A stretch of DNA of 64,000 nucleotides from Liquidambar formosana (lineage: Eukaryota; Streptophyta; Magnoliopsida; Saxifragales; Altingiaceae). The stretch spans positions 20,853,267-20,917,266 of the forward strand of contig CM077822.1 in the NCBI GenBank assembly GCA_039720395.1. Direction: 5' to 3'. Below, piece after piece: positions 22,203 to 32,170 of the stretch (positions are counted from its first letter, which is position 1; every line of letters starts with the position of its first letter). The translations under genes were made by a program, and so were the position numbers. Under the pieces are notes generated by a model. That model was not told the origin of the DNA. It searched no databases and saw only the letters and a list, made by a program, of their open reading frames with translations.

Positions 22203-22420
22203 TAATTTCTATATTTTATAAATTATTTTTAAAAAAAAAAAATTCACACACCCATCACATATGTCCCACATTCAAATATATATATAAATATATACAATGT
22301 TCATTGCCACTCCCAAGACCACGGGTGTGTGTGTGTGTGTGTATATAGTTATCTTCTTACAATTAAGGGTTGTAATCTTCCAACTTATTTGACGTCAAAT
22401 ACATTTAATGACAACCAACG

Positions 22421-22613
22421 AGCGTTGGTCTAGCGGCAAAGGGGTGAGCTGTAAACTCAGACATGTTAGGTTTGAAACCAACCAATCTTTCTTAGCCTAC
22501 CATCAACCAGGGCTATTAGCTCGGGCATTAAACGACCTCATGGCGTGGTGGCCATTAGTCAAGCTCTAACAGCAAAAATAAAAAATAAAAAATAATAATA
22601 ATAATAATAATAA
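22421..22613 (+). repeat. tRNA-derived SINE
   Basis: The Pol III A box TTGGTCTAGCGG near 22425 and the B box GGTTTGAAACC near 22470 are spaced as in a tRNA-like head. A body of about 100 bp and an A-rich, (aat)n tail follow, ending near 22613. This is the usual build of a plant SINE: Pol III transcribed, non-coding and moved by LINE enzymes. The target duplication is hidden in the simple-repeat tail. Confidence 0.7.
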
Positions 22614-22998
22614 GGATAATACTTGGCTCCACATAGTGGAGGAGCAATGCTCCTCCCTCCCACTTATATTATTCCACGTGTATGGTGAAGGAGCAATTGC
22701 TCCTCCCTTCCACTTATATTATGCCACGTGTATAACAAACAAATGAAAATTGATTATGTACATGTATCCCTATGTTATGTTACCCTATGTTATGTTATTA
22801 TAGACATGCATCTATGTCCATATATATAGGTTTATGTGTTCAAATGAATATGATTATGTGTCTATATATTTGTATTCATGTGTCTACGTATCTGTATCCA
22901 CATATCCATATTTTTTAAAATTAACTATTACATGTGGCGTAATATGAGTGAGAGGAAGAAGGAGTTGCACCTCCACTGTGAGGAGCCAAGCATTGTTC
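22614..22998. mobile_element. Mutator-like MITE inserted in the SINE tail
   Basis: Ends GGATAATACTTGGCTCC and (reverse complement) GAACAATGCTTGGCTCC, with arms of roughly 70 bp. TAATAATAA lies on both sides (22605-22613, 22999-23007), a 9-bp target duplication, although within a simple repeat. The left part holds a 50-bp tandem duplication around 'gagcaatgctcctccctccc'. Confidence 0.6.
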
Positions 22999-23007
22999 TA
23001 ATAATAA

Positions 23008-24178
23008 TACATTCAATTGCAAATTTTATTGTGAACTTAACAACCTTTAAAGTACGAATTTCATGAAAGTCAAATTTTTTCTACAACATAATCCTGCATT
23101 ACTAGCATGAAGCAACCAATGACCTTTTTGCAACAATTTGTAAAAATCACCCATGCCTCTCCGACTATATTTAGGAGAAAACTCCACAAACATAATGTGT
23201 CCAATCTCCGAGTTCGAAAATTTTGCCACTCGAATTAAGATTTTATTGGTTTGCTCCCACTTTTATTTCAAGCTAATCTCTTCAAACCTGAAGTAGGTCA
23301 TAATTAAGGGTGGTGGAGGCGATTAGATGGTGAGTGATGATCATGGTGGATGAATGGTGATGATGATTGCTAGTTCGTGGGGGTGGTGGTGATGGTGGTG
23401 GTAGTAGTAGCAACAGTGATGATGGGTGTGGGTGGTAGTGGTGGTAATGATAGGTGCTAGGTGTTGTCGTGTTGGTGTAGATGATAGGTAACAAATGTGG
23501 GCTGATGAAATGATATCTGTTGCGATCACAATGACAAATCATTGGGAATTAGATTACCTACCTCAAAACTTAGACACATTTCTTGATATCGCGACGATAT
23601 CGATCACAATCTCACAAAGCATCATTCCCAAATGAAGATTCTAAGTAAACTTATAGGTCAAAGGCGGCAATGAGTCGAAACCTATCCATTCTCAAAAACC
23701 AAACGAGTTGGGTGCTTCAATGCTAAAAGAAGACCAAAACAATAGAATTTTTTTTAATAATTAAAAAGAAAAAGAAAATAAGATATAATAGTTGACAATA
23801 GATAATAGAAACCAGATGAAATTAAAAGCATAAAACTACAATCAAACAATTAAGAAAATAATAGGAAGATCAATATATATGCATGCAATCATGCATGTTC
23901 CATTCAAACAGTTAGTATAACCTCAATATCTACAATATTCAGATTCTATTCACTTCCTTTTTTTCCTTCAAGGTCATGCTTACTCAACATAATGAAGCAA
24001 TTTTTAACAAGTAATTTTATTAATTTCTTTAGGTCCAATACAATTATTTTATTTGTCCATAATATTTTTCAAACGTAGTGAAAAACTAAACCTTATCATC
24101 ATACTTCATTCATATATCTTTTTAAATTTTTAGGTTAATATGACTTACGACATGTTTATTATGTTTTATGATTGGCAG
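23008..24178. other. End of TNL intron 1, with a GGT/GAT-rich patch
   Basis: No gene. Positions about 23310-23480 are rich in 'ggtggtgatgatgg' words, a low-complexity trinucleotide patch. The rest is AT-rich. The intron ends with a T-rich tract and the acceptor AG at 24177-24178. Confidence 0.5.
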
Positions 24179-25277
24179 GCATGAGGCGAAATTCATCGAG
24201 AAAATTGTTCAAGATATATGGAGTAAATTGTATCAGAATTGTCCAATCTTACTTGTTGCCAAGCAAGAAGTTGGAATAGATTCACGTGTAGAGAAAATAT
24301 ATTCGTTATTAGGTGTTGGGACCTGGAATGATGTTTGAGTTATAGGTATTTGGGGAATTGGTGGAATAGGTAAAACAACATTAGCAAAAGCAGTTTATAA
24401 TCAAATACGTGGAAAATTCGAAGGTAGTAGCTTTCTTGCAAATGTTAGAGAAGTTTCGAGGAGAGATGGCAGCTTAGTTCATTTACAAAGGGAACTTCTT
24501 TCTCAAATCCTAAACGAACCAAATCTGAATATAAGCAATGAAGATAGAGGAGTCATTGTGATAAAGGAAAGGCTTCGCTATAAAAGAGTTCTTATTATTC
24601 TTGATGATGTGGATCAACAAGACCAATTAGAAAAATTAGCTGGAAAACTTGATTGGTTTGGAGAAGGAAGCAGAATAATCATCACAACAAGAGATGAACA
24701 TTTGCTAACAACCCATGAAGTCAATGGAATTTATATGGTGGAAGTATTAAAACATGATGAAGCTCTTCAACTCTTTAGTTTGAATGCATTCAGAAAAGAT
24801 CATCCAGAATGTGACTTCTTAGAGCTTTCAAATCGTGTAGTAAATTATGCTAAAGGCCTTCCGTTAGCTCTCAAAGTTTTGGGCTCCTTTCTTTGCAAGA
24901 GAAGTGTAGATGAATGGAGAAATACGTTGGATAAACTACAAAAGATTCCAAACAATGAAATTCATGAAACACTTAAAGTAAGTTTTGATGGACTAGATCA
25001 AATGGAAAAGGACATTTTTCTAGATGTTGCATGTTTCTTTGGGAAGAATGAATAATATGTAACAGCTACACTAGAGAGTTGTGGCTTCTACCCAAATATA
25101 GGACTAAGAGTTCTAGCCCAGAGATCTCTCAAAACTATTTACAAAAATTGGGTATCAATGCATGATTTACTACGAGAAATGGGTCAAGAAATTGTTCGAC
25201 AAGAATCCCCCCAAGATCCTGGAAAACGTAGTAGGTTGTGGCTTCAACAAGATGTCTATCGTGTGCTAAAAAAAATA
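24179..25277 (+). pseudogene. TNL exon 2: NB-ARC ATPase domain with two nonsense codons
   Basis: Begins in phase with exon 1 (HEAKFIEKIVQDIW). Motifs in order: P-loop IWGIGGIGKTTLAKAVY, kinase-2 RVLIILDDVD, RNBS-B GSRIIITTRDEHLL, GLPLALKVLGSFL, RNBS-D DIFLDVACFFG, and MHD as VSMHDLLREMG near the exon end. TGA 24336-24338 stands before the P-loop where Arg (CGA) is usual, and TAA 25053-25055 lies after the RNBS-D block. All nucleotide-binding motifs are otherwise well kept, so decay looks recent. Donor GT at 25278. Confidence 0.9.
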
Positions 25278-25394
25278 CGGTGAGAAATAAATATATGCAT
25301 CCTTCCATATTCATTTAAGAGGCAAAAAAAGTACATAATTTTAGTAACGCTCAATTTAATTTTGCATCACCTATTCTCTCCTTCTGGTTGTCAG

Positions 25395-25667
25395 GGTTTG
25401 GAAGCAGTTCAAGGTATAACCCTAGAGTTTTGGGAAGCAAAAGAGGTACACATAAGCAATGAAGCCTTTATAGGGATGCACAATCTTAGACTACTCAAGT
25501 TTTCTAACGTGCACCCTTTTGGAGACTTTAATTATCTTCCTGATGAGCTAAGGTGTCTAATTTGGGATGGATACCCCTTAAAATCAATGCCATCAAGATT
25601 TGATCCGGAGAACCTTGTTCAACTTTACTTGCCTAATAGTCGAATTGAATATTTTTCGAAGACCAAG
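25395..25667 (+). pseudogene. TNL exon 3: linker and first LRR part
   Basis: 273 bp, phase 0 at both ends, acceptor CAG before 25395 and donor GT at 25668. The reading begins GLEAVQGITLEF and contains LPDELRCLIWDGYPLKSMPS and LVQLYLPNSRIE, the standard TNL sequence between the MHD region and the LRR. No break inside this exon. Confidence 0.88.
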
Positions 25668-25717
25668 GTATGGTTATTAGTTTTTTATCCCCAAAAAAAA
25701 GTACAATTATAATTAGA

Positions 25718-25930
25718 GTTTTCTTAACGTGTGTCTTAAGAGCACATGTTAAGCTATAATTAATAACTCAATCATTGCATGAAAAAATGTGTTTTCACAA
25801 TTTTCCAAGTATTTTTACATTTTTCTAAACAACTTTCACCATTTACAATGCATTTTTATCATTTCCAATACAATGATTGGGCTATTAATTGCAGTTTAAC
25901 ATGTTCTCTTAAGGCACACGTTAAGAAAAC
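25718..25930. mobile_element. Foldback MITE in TNL intron 3
   Basis: Left arm GTTTTCTTAACGTGTGTCTT pairs with right arm ending 'aaggcacacgttaagaaaac'. Arms are about 60 bp and the total 213 bp. Target duplication unclear. Confidence 0.75.
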
Positions 25931-27443
25931 CCATATAATTAATATAATTTATTTTCCTTCAAGATTTTTTTTTTTTTTTTTTTCTGCTGAACAATATGAA
26001 AACACACACCAATACATGCATCTTCAATTCCTTAAAGAAAGTTATACAGGTTTATTTATTGGAACTATTACATTTTGTTGTTACAGATTTTTGAAAACTT
26101 GGAATTCCTTAATCTCAATCACTCCCAGTACCTTCTTCAAACCCCCAACTTCTCAGGGATGCCAAAGCTTAAAATATTGACTCTTGAAGGTTGTACGAGG
26201 TTGGTGAAGGTTCATCCATCTGATTTGGTTCTCAACAGGCTTGTTTTCTTGAATTTGAAAGATTGCAAAAGCCTTAGAAGTCTTTGGAGGAGCATTAAGT
26301 TGGAATCTCTTGAAACTCTTAGTGCCTATTTGAGATAGTTGCAACTTTTGCTGTTAATCAGAATCAGAAGAAAATTAGAAGCAACTAGTAGCAGAAGAGA
26401 ATCCTCCTAGTGTTTGGGAATTAATTTCAAAATTGATTTTGCTACCATAAGTGATTTTTTTTCCTGTTTGGCAAGAGTTGCTGCTGAAGTGATTTTAACC
26501 TTGAAATGACAATATTACCCTTAGAAGTAGTGTTTTTGTTGGTTTGACATCCACCAAAGTGATTTTACTAAAATTTCATTTTTTTTTATTTTTTATAGAG
26601 GGCATATGAATTGAATACAATAAAATACTTGAACATAAAATTTTGTACTCTCCATTTGGTTTATATATATATATTAACAAGCACTTCTCTTATCATCATC
26701 ACTCATAAGAACAAATGCATACTTTTTACACCGGCTCTCATTTCATAATTTTAAATGTTAATATGACAATGTAGAATCTATCTACCAATAAGTTCTAAAG
26801 TAATCTTATCACGAATTATTCCCATTTCACTATCACGAATTAATGTGAAGGGAAAATTCCGCTTTGTTGAGTACTTGCAAAACTAATACCAAACAAAGGA
26901 TTTTTTTTAAAAAATGAAAGCTTTCCTGTAACTTGTAGGATTCCCCAAACTGTTTTTGGGTGATTTTATAGCTTCGAAAGCTTCATCTTCTACTGGGTAA
27001 AAAAACCAATGTTCACCATTCAAAGGAAAACAAAAATAAATAAATAAGACACTAGTTTTTCAACATTCAACGTTCACCATTCAACGTTCACTCACTCGTT
27101 CAACATTGCCAACTACCGAAAGTGAATAAAAAGTCGGCCAAATACCGAAAGTGAATCAAGTAATGTAAACATCCACCAGAAATCAAGCAATTGTTCCATA
27201 TTGGTTACAAGAATTTGCAAGAATCACAATATCATTTTTTGCTCCCCCACAACGATATACCAGTCACCTGACACAAGGGTCATTCCCTTCTTTATGGAAG
27301 CACGGCCCCTCAATTTTTCTTTCTTAAAAGTATCACGAATTCGAAAATAAATGAAAAGCTGTTCCCATTTGGTATCCGCCGAGTCCCTTCAGTGAGCTAA
27401 ATCCACAGGTTTGACTGTGGATCCCAGTTTCATCACACAGACT

Positions 27444-27773
27444 TCATTGGTGACGACTTTTCCCTTTCTTCGATTTGTTCTTCTCCTGCATCTGTTTTTT
27501 CTTTGCCTCAGCTGTAACCCATGTATAATCTGAGGGAATCGTAAATGGGTCTTGAAAATTTTCTATCCTACTGCTGGAACCACCAGTGGAAGAGCTAGGG
27601 CGGTGGTAAGGGGCTTTAATCCATTGAAACCAAGATGAACTTGAGGATTGCATCATCGATGGGCTCTCTCGGCCTGCAGTGGAAAGGCTTGAAGGGGGTG
27701 TTGAGAACTCGTCTAATAGCTGTAGTTCTTCATACTTTGTGAAGGTAACCAACACTTTGATAGTGGGAACCAC
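27444..27773 (-). CDS. Small ORF of unknown function inside the transposon
   Basis: 109 codons, Ser/Pro-rich in the middle (SSSSSWFQWIKAP, SSSTGGSSSRIENF), then DPFTIPSDYTWVTAEAKKK and a Lys-rich end. The composition looks like a real protein piece, perhaps an exon of a host gene picked up by the transposon, with a possible splice acceptor upstream near 27750. I do not recognise the family. It is not similar to any transposase I know. It could also be chance. Confidence 0.35.
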   Translation of the reverse strand: MVPTIKVLVTFTKYEELQLLDEFSTPPSSLSTAGRESPSMMQSSSSSWFQWIKAPYHRPSSSTGGSSSRIENFQDPFTIPSDYTWVTAEAKKKQMQEKNKSKKGKSRHQ

Positions 27774-29162
27774 TAGGATAGCAACCTGGATACGGGTATA
27801 AATGACTTCTTAGCACTCAACAAAGTTGATACACGAAAAAAATTAATTCCAATGAAGCCACTCAGAAAACAAATAATAAAATTCCAATTGGCAGTGGACA
27901 CATTACAAACAAATTTGGAAATCCACAGAGTTTCTCAAATCTTATAAATGACTTCCTAGCATAAAAACCTTGATTCCACTTCACTCCAAACCCAACACAA
28001 CAAAGAACATGGACCAAACATGAAAAGTTTAATATATCAACTAAGATCAAACATACCAAGGTTCAAGAAAACAAAAATAGAAATGAGCAAATTGCTTCAA
28101 CAGCTAAAAATAAGCAAGATCTAACAGAGAAGCCTGAGCTGTTTGGTCATGCACATAGGGAAAACAAATAATATATGTGCGAGGTTCTGAAAAGAAAATA
28201 TAAGGCCTAGAAAATTGATAAGAGAAAGTTATATATCTTGTATAAAATTTTATGCTTTCACGATTATGTATCTTCGCCATGTCCATGTCCAGTTTTCTAG
28301 GACATCACTATTTTAGAGTCCCTGTAGAATTTAAATCTCTATCCTGTGTTTGTGTTCATGCAACACAGGTACATTTAAAACAACTTCAATTTAAATATGG
28401 GGAATTAAGCATATAAGTGAAATGCATATAGCACTCGCAAGAACTTGAAAAATGAGCAAAAAGGGAGGGGTTCATCACAATTTCTCTTGTCCACATACTA
28501 GATCACAATTTTCTTCCCAAATCAAAACAAGCTGTGGTTCAACATATCATCCACATTTTGCTACCGACATCTTCTTTACTTTCTCTTGTCCTCGTGTCCT
28601 TACTCGCATAACCATTGGTCTTTATTGCACGTGATTGAATCATCTCCACCGACTTTTTCCCATCTTGTCCTTAATACATACACTTTTTTTTTAATCTTTA
28701 ACATGGTAACTTGATGTACTTGGTACCAATTTTCTTCAATACATACATTTCAACATCCTTATTTCAAATACTCTCATTATAGACTTTTTCACTCCATTTA
28801 TCCGCTCTAATTCTATGGGCAACATTCCCTTCAATCTCTCCCTAGTATTTTAAAAAGGTTATGAAAACGACCGCTCTTCAATTCTTCTGGACCAATTTCC
28901 TCAATACTAAGCCCTATTTACTACCATAATCTTAACAACATCTTGGCTTTCACTCATCTCTATATTTCTACCTCAGCATTCTCCTTAGATTCTTCAAGAA
29001 CTTAGCTCAAGATCTGATGAAACTTTCCTATGCATAAACCAGTGTAGTTTGTACCACAAAGACTGTTTAGAAGCCTCAAACAAAAATTTTAACTGCACTA
29101 GTAACTGTCATGTTGTAAGCCAAGCAAAGTGTTGAAAATTAAGATTGGTTAAGACTAATAAG

Positions 29163-29396
29163 GGCCCGTTTGATTATGCCATTCAAATTGAATGATCCCA
29201 TTATATTTTACAAAAGGATTGAAGCTACCAATTTACCATCTAAAATGGGACCATTTAATAATAATTTGGAGCCATTATAATTTTTTCTTTTTTCTTTTTT
29301 AAATTCCTACCATTGCTAACTAAATACCCAAGTAACTACACCCCACCTACATTTCACTTCGCTGTATAAATTTCTTAACAACCAAACACAGAGGCC
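29163..29396. mobile_element. Possible nested MITE
   Basis: Left end GGGCCCGTTTGATTATGCC and right end (reverse complement) GGGCCTCTGTGTTTGGTTG are similar inverted ends. Flanks are A-rich, so a target duplication cannot be read. It lies inside the 3.9-kb transposon. Confidence 0.4.
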
Positions 29397-31690
29397 CAAA
29401 AAAAAAAAAAGCAAGATGGAAAACAGATCATGATCAAAACCAGAATTTGGGCTGCAATGATATTAGCACTTGCTTTTCTTCCCTCAACTCCATGAAACAT
29501 AGAGTATTTAACCCGTGATAGTGTGAATCTGACCACAAAATTTGATTTGAGAAGGAGATCAAAACCTCCAAGACATTGGGGGGAAAAAAATGGGTTTCAT
29601 GCGTTGAATTTAGGGGGAAAAAAAACTGGGTTTCACGGTTGAATTTAGGGGGAAAAAAAAAAGCAAACACAAAATTAGAGGGAGAATAAAATCTATTTGA
29701 AGAGAGAGAGAGAGATCGGTTTTACCTGGAAAAATCATCGTTGAAGACGAATGTTTGGCCGCCTAGAAGCTTCTCAGATGGGTGATCAGCTGGTGCTGAG
29801 AGAGAGATCGGAATGTTTGGCCGCCTAGAAGCTTCTCGGTTTGGATGGGTGATCGGCTGGTGCTGAGAGAGAGATCGGCTGGTGCAGAGAGAGAAGCTCC
29901 TCGGTGATGGGTGAGGCAAATGTTGTAACGTTAAGGTTGAGGATATGGTTGGTATTGTCTTATTCATGTGTTAAAACGTAGGGGCAAGGCTGGAAATACA
30001 TGAAGTTTTATTAAATGGCCAAAACTGATTCCCGGTCAACTTTTGCTAGAAGCTTGGGTACCCAACTTCTTCCATAATCCACTAAAATCAATTCTGATCA
30101 TCAAAAGAGATTGTGAAAAACCATACCCAAACAGGCCCAAAATAGATTATGGGCTATGCAATAGATTTTGGGCCTTCTGGAATCCAATCCAAACAGGCAC
30201 TTTTACTCTTTCTGGTTGCTCAAAGCTAGAGAAGTTTCCAAAGTTCCTAGGGAATATGAAGCATTTATCAAAGGTTTATTTGGATGGAACTGCCATAAAA
30301 GAGCTACCTTCAGCAATTGAACACCTAACTAGGCTTGTTTTGTTGAATTTGGGAAATTGCAAATATCTTGCTAGTCTTTCGAGTAGCATATGTAAGTTGG
30401 AATCTCTTGAAACTCTTACTCTTTCTGGTTGCTCGAGACTTGACAAGTTACCAGAGAACTTAGGGAATATGCAAAATTTGGTGGCCCTTTTTTTAGATGG
30501 AACTTCTATCAGACAACCACCAACCACCGTCCTCCATCGCACAATTGAGAAACCTTCGAGAATTGTCCTTTCGTGGATGTAAAGGATCAACATCTAATTC
30601 GTTGAAATCAATGTTCGCGTCTTGGTCTTTCCAAAGAAAAGTTCCATGTTCAAGCAGTTTGATATTACCTTCTTTATCAAGTTTACGCTCCTTAAGAAAA
30701 CTAAATCTTAGTTACTGTAATTTATCAGAAGGAGCTATCCTTAGTGATATTGTCAACATATCCTTGTTGGAAGAGTTGAATCTAAGCAAAAATAATTTTG
30801 TTGGCCTACCTGCAACTTTTGGTCAACTTAATTGCCTGAAACTCCTTTCGTTGGACGATTGCACTAGGCTTCAAGCATTGCCACCGCTTCCATCAAGTAT
30901 ACTTAGAATAGAGGCTCACGGTTGCACATCATTGGAAACATTACCATATCCATCGTTGGAAAATTTGCCACATTTATTGAGACTTAGCGATTGTGAAAAA
31001 ATCAATGGCAGCATACTTCTTCAACGTGTGTCTAAATTCACTCGTTATGGGAATATTGTTGTACCCGGAAGTGAGATTCCGAAGTGGATGAATCATCAGA
31101 GCATGGGGTCTTCAATTTCTTTCGAGATGCCTCCACTTCAATATAGTAAGGTTAAAGGAATTGCCCTTTGCGCTGTTTTTAGACTCAAGAATGCTACTGT
31201 TCGTGGATCTTTCATCGCCTGCCACTTTCGTGATATAATTAGTTCTCGTGATATAATTAGTTCTCCGTGTATTCCTTTCCCTGAGAATAGACACACCTTG
31301 TCAGATCATGTGTGGCTTACATATTGCGGCAGTGATTATCTCCTCGAAGGCATGGACAATAGCTCAGATGGATGGCACCACATGGAGGCTTCATTTGTAG
31401 CAAAACGGCTTGGGCCCTTATGTGGGGACTCGTGGTTCCAAATGAAAAAGTGTGGGGTTCATATAATATACGAGGAAGACGATGTGCCAACAATGATACA
31501 CTACAACTCTTCATTTCACCATTCGACACTAGAAGGAGAAAAAGAAGATGGAGAAAAAGAGGAAGATATGATGACTAAACATACTAGGAAAAGGCTTGTT
31601 GAGGAGGAAGCAAGTGGAAGTCCACGCCCTAAAAGGATGAGAGGGAACACCAACACAGTGCTTAAACTCAAGAACAAAGAATCATCCTAG

Positions 31691-32170
31691 CAAGCATCGC
31701 CATCATCACAGCTCACACATCCTCGATCTGTGTACAAATTCAAGGGATTCAAAGAGGTGAAGGCGACCTTTCGAATTCAGATTCAAATCATTTATGGGTT
31801 GGACGGGGCTGCCTTATCCAATTGAGGATTTGGTTCGATTTGGACCTTCTCTCAACCGACGACCAATCTCAGGTCAATCTCTGATTCACTTTCTCTCTTT
31901 CATGGCCCCTATCTCTCTCCTCTGTTCTTTTGATTTCTCTCAAATCCCTAACCCTAACCCATAGCTGATCTATATATATATATATATATATTTTTTTTTT
32001 TTCCCTTAATAACTGCAGCAGGAAAACCCCGAAAACATAATATTGGTTCAACTTCCCTGCATTTTTTCCCTTGACTCTTATGAGTTGAAGCGTAATCGAA
32101 ATAGAGTGCAAAATATTAGGCCATTGGATCTCAACCATGTTAAAGGGATGATTAAGCAGGCCAGGGACTG
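31691..32170. other. Downstream flank of the TNL relic
   Basis: No gene recognised. Contains a (ta)n tract at about 31971-31990. The tandem-duplicated segment starts at its right end. Confidence 0.45.

Larger units (their letters stand above)
26322..30202. mobile_element. 3.9-kb TIR transposon inserted in the LRR exon
   Basis: The left end GTGCCTATTTGAGATAG and the right end (reverse complement) AAGTGCCTGTTTGGATTGG are inverted. TTA lies on both sides (26319-26321, 30203-30205), with two extra T at the right. The uninterrupted site is modelled by the neighbouring LRR repeat at about 30403-30425. The ends match those of the 222-bp MITE in exon 1. No transposase is recognisable. The inside holds nested MITE-like pieces and a foreign minus-strand ORF (27444-27773). 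PIF/Harbinger-like by target site; non-autonomous. Confidence 0.75.
15189..31690 (+). pseudogene. TIR-NB-LRR (TNL) disease-resistance gene, disrupted
   Basis: Four exons are seen: 15189-15919 (TIR), 24179-25277 (NB-ARC), 25395-25667 (start of LRR) and 26087-31690 (LRR and post-LRR domain). Introns have GT-AG ends and phases that join correctly. Without insertions the coding length is about 3.6 kb, or 1200 codons, normal for a TNL. TNLs are intracellular receptors that sense pathogen effectors and signal through the TIR NADase. This copy cannot make the full protein: a 222-bp MITE sits in exon 1, TGA at 24336-24338 and TAA at 25053-25055 in exon 2, a 3.9-kb transposon in exon 4, and a 7-bp duplication at 30514-30527 shifts the frame. 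Confidence 0.92.
26087..31690 (+). pseudogene. TNL exon 4: LRR and post-LRR (C-JID-like) domain, split by a transposon
   Basis: Begins IFENLEFLNLNHSQYLLQTP in phase. LRR reading stops at KLESLETL where the transposon (26322-30202) enters. It resumes with TLSGCSKLEKFPKFLGNM and carries about six further repeats, including LDGTAIKELPSAIEHLTRL. A 7-bp tandem duplication (30514-30527) then shifts the frame. The new frame runs open from about 30528 to TAG 31688-31690 with LPSLSSLRSLRKLNLSYCNL and the post-LRR block NIVVPGSEIPKWMNHQSMG, typical of the C-terminal jelly-roll domain of TNLs. The tail PRPKRMRG is a basic, possibly nuclear-localising, stretch. Confidence 0.9.

Noticed and set aside
22325..22341. 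GT/CA microsatellite and other simple repeats as regulatory sites
   Set aside because: Ordinary microsatellites with nothing to suggest a regulatory role.
23282..23542. Thr/His/Pro-rich minus-strand ORFs
   Set aside because: Produced by the GGT/GAT low-complexity patch in two frames at once.
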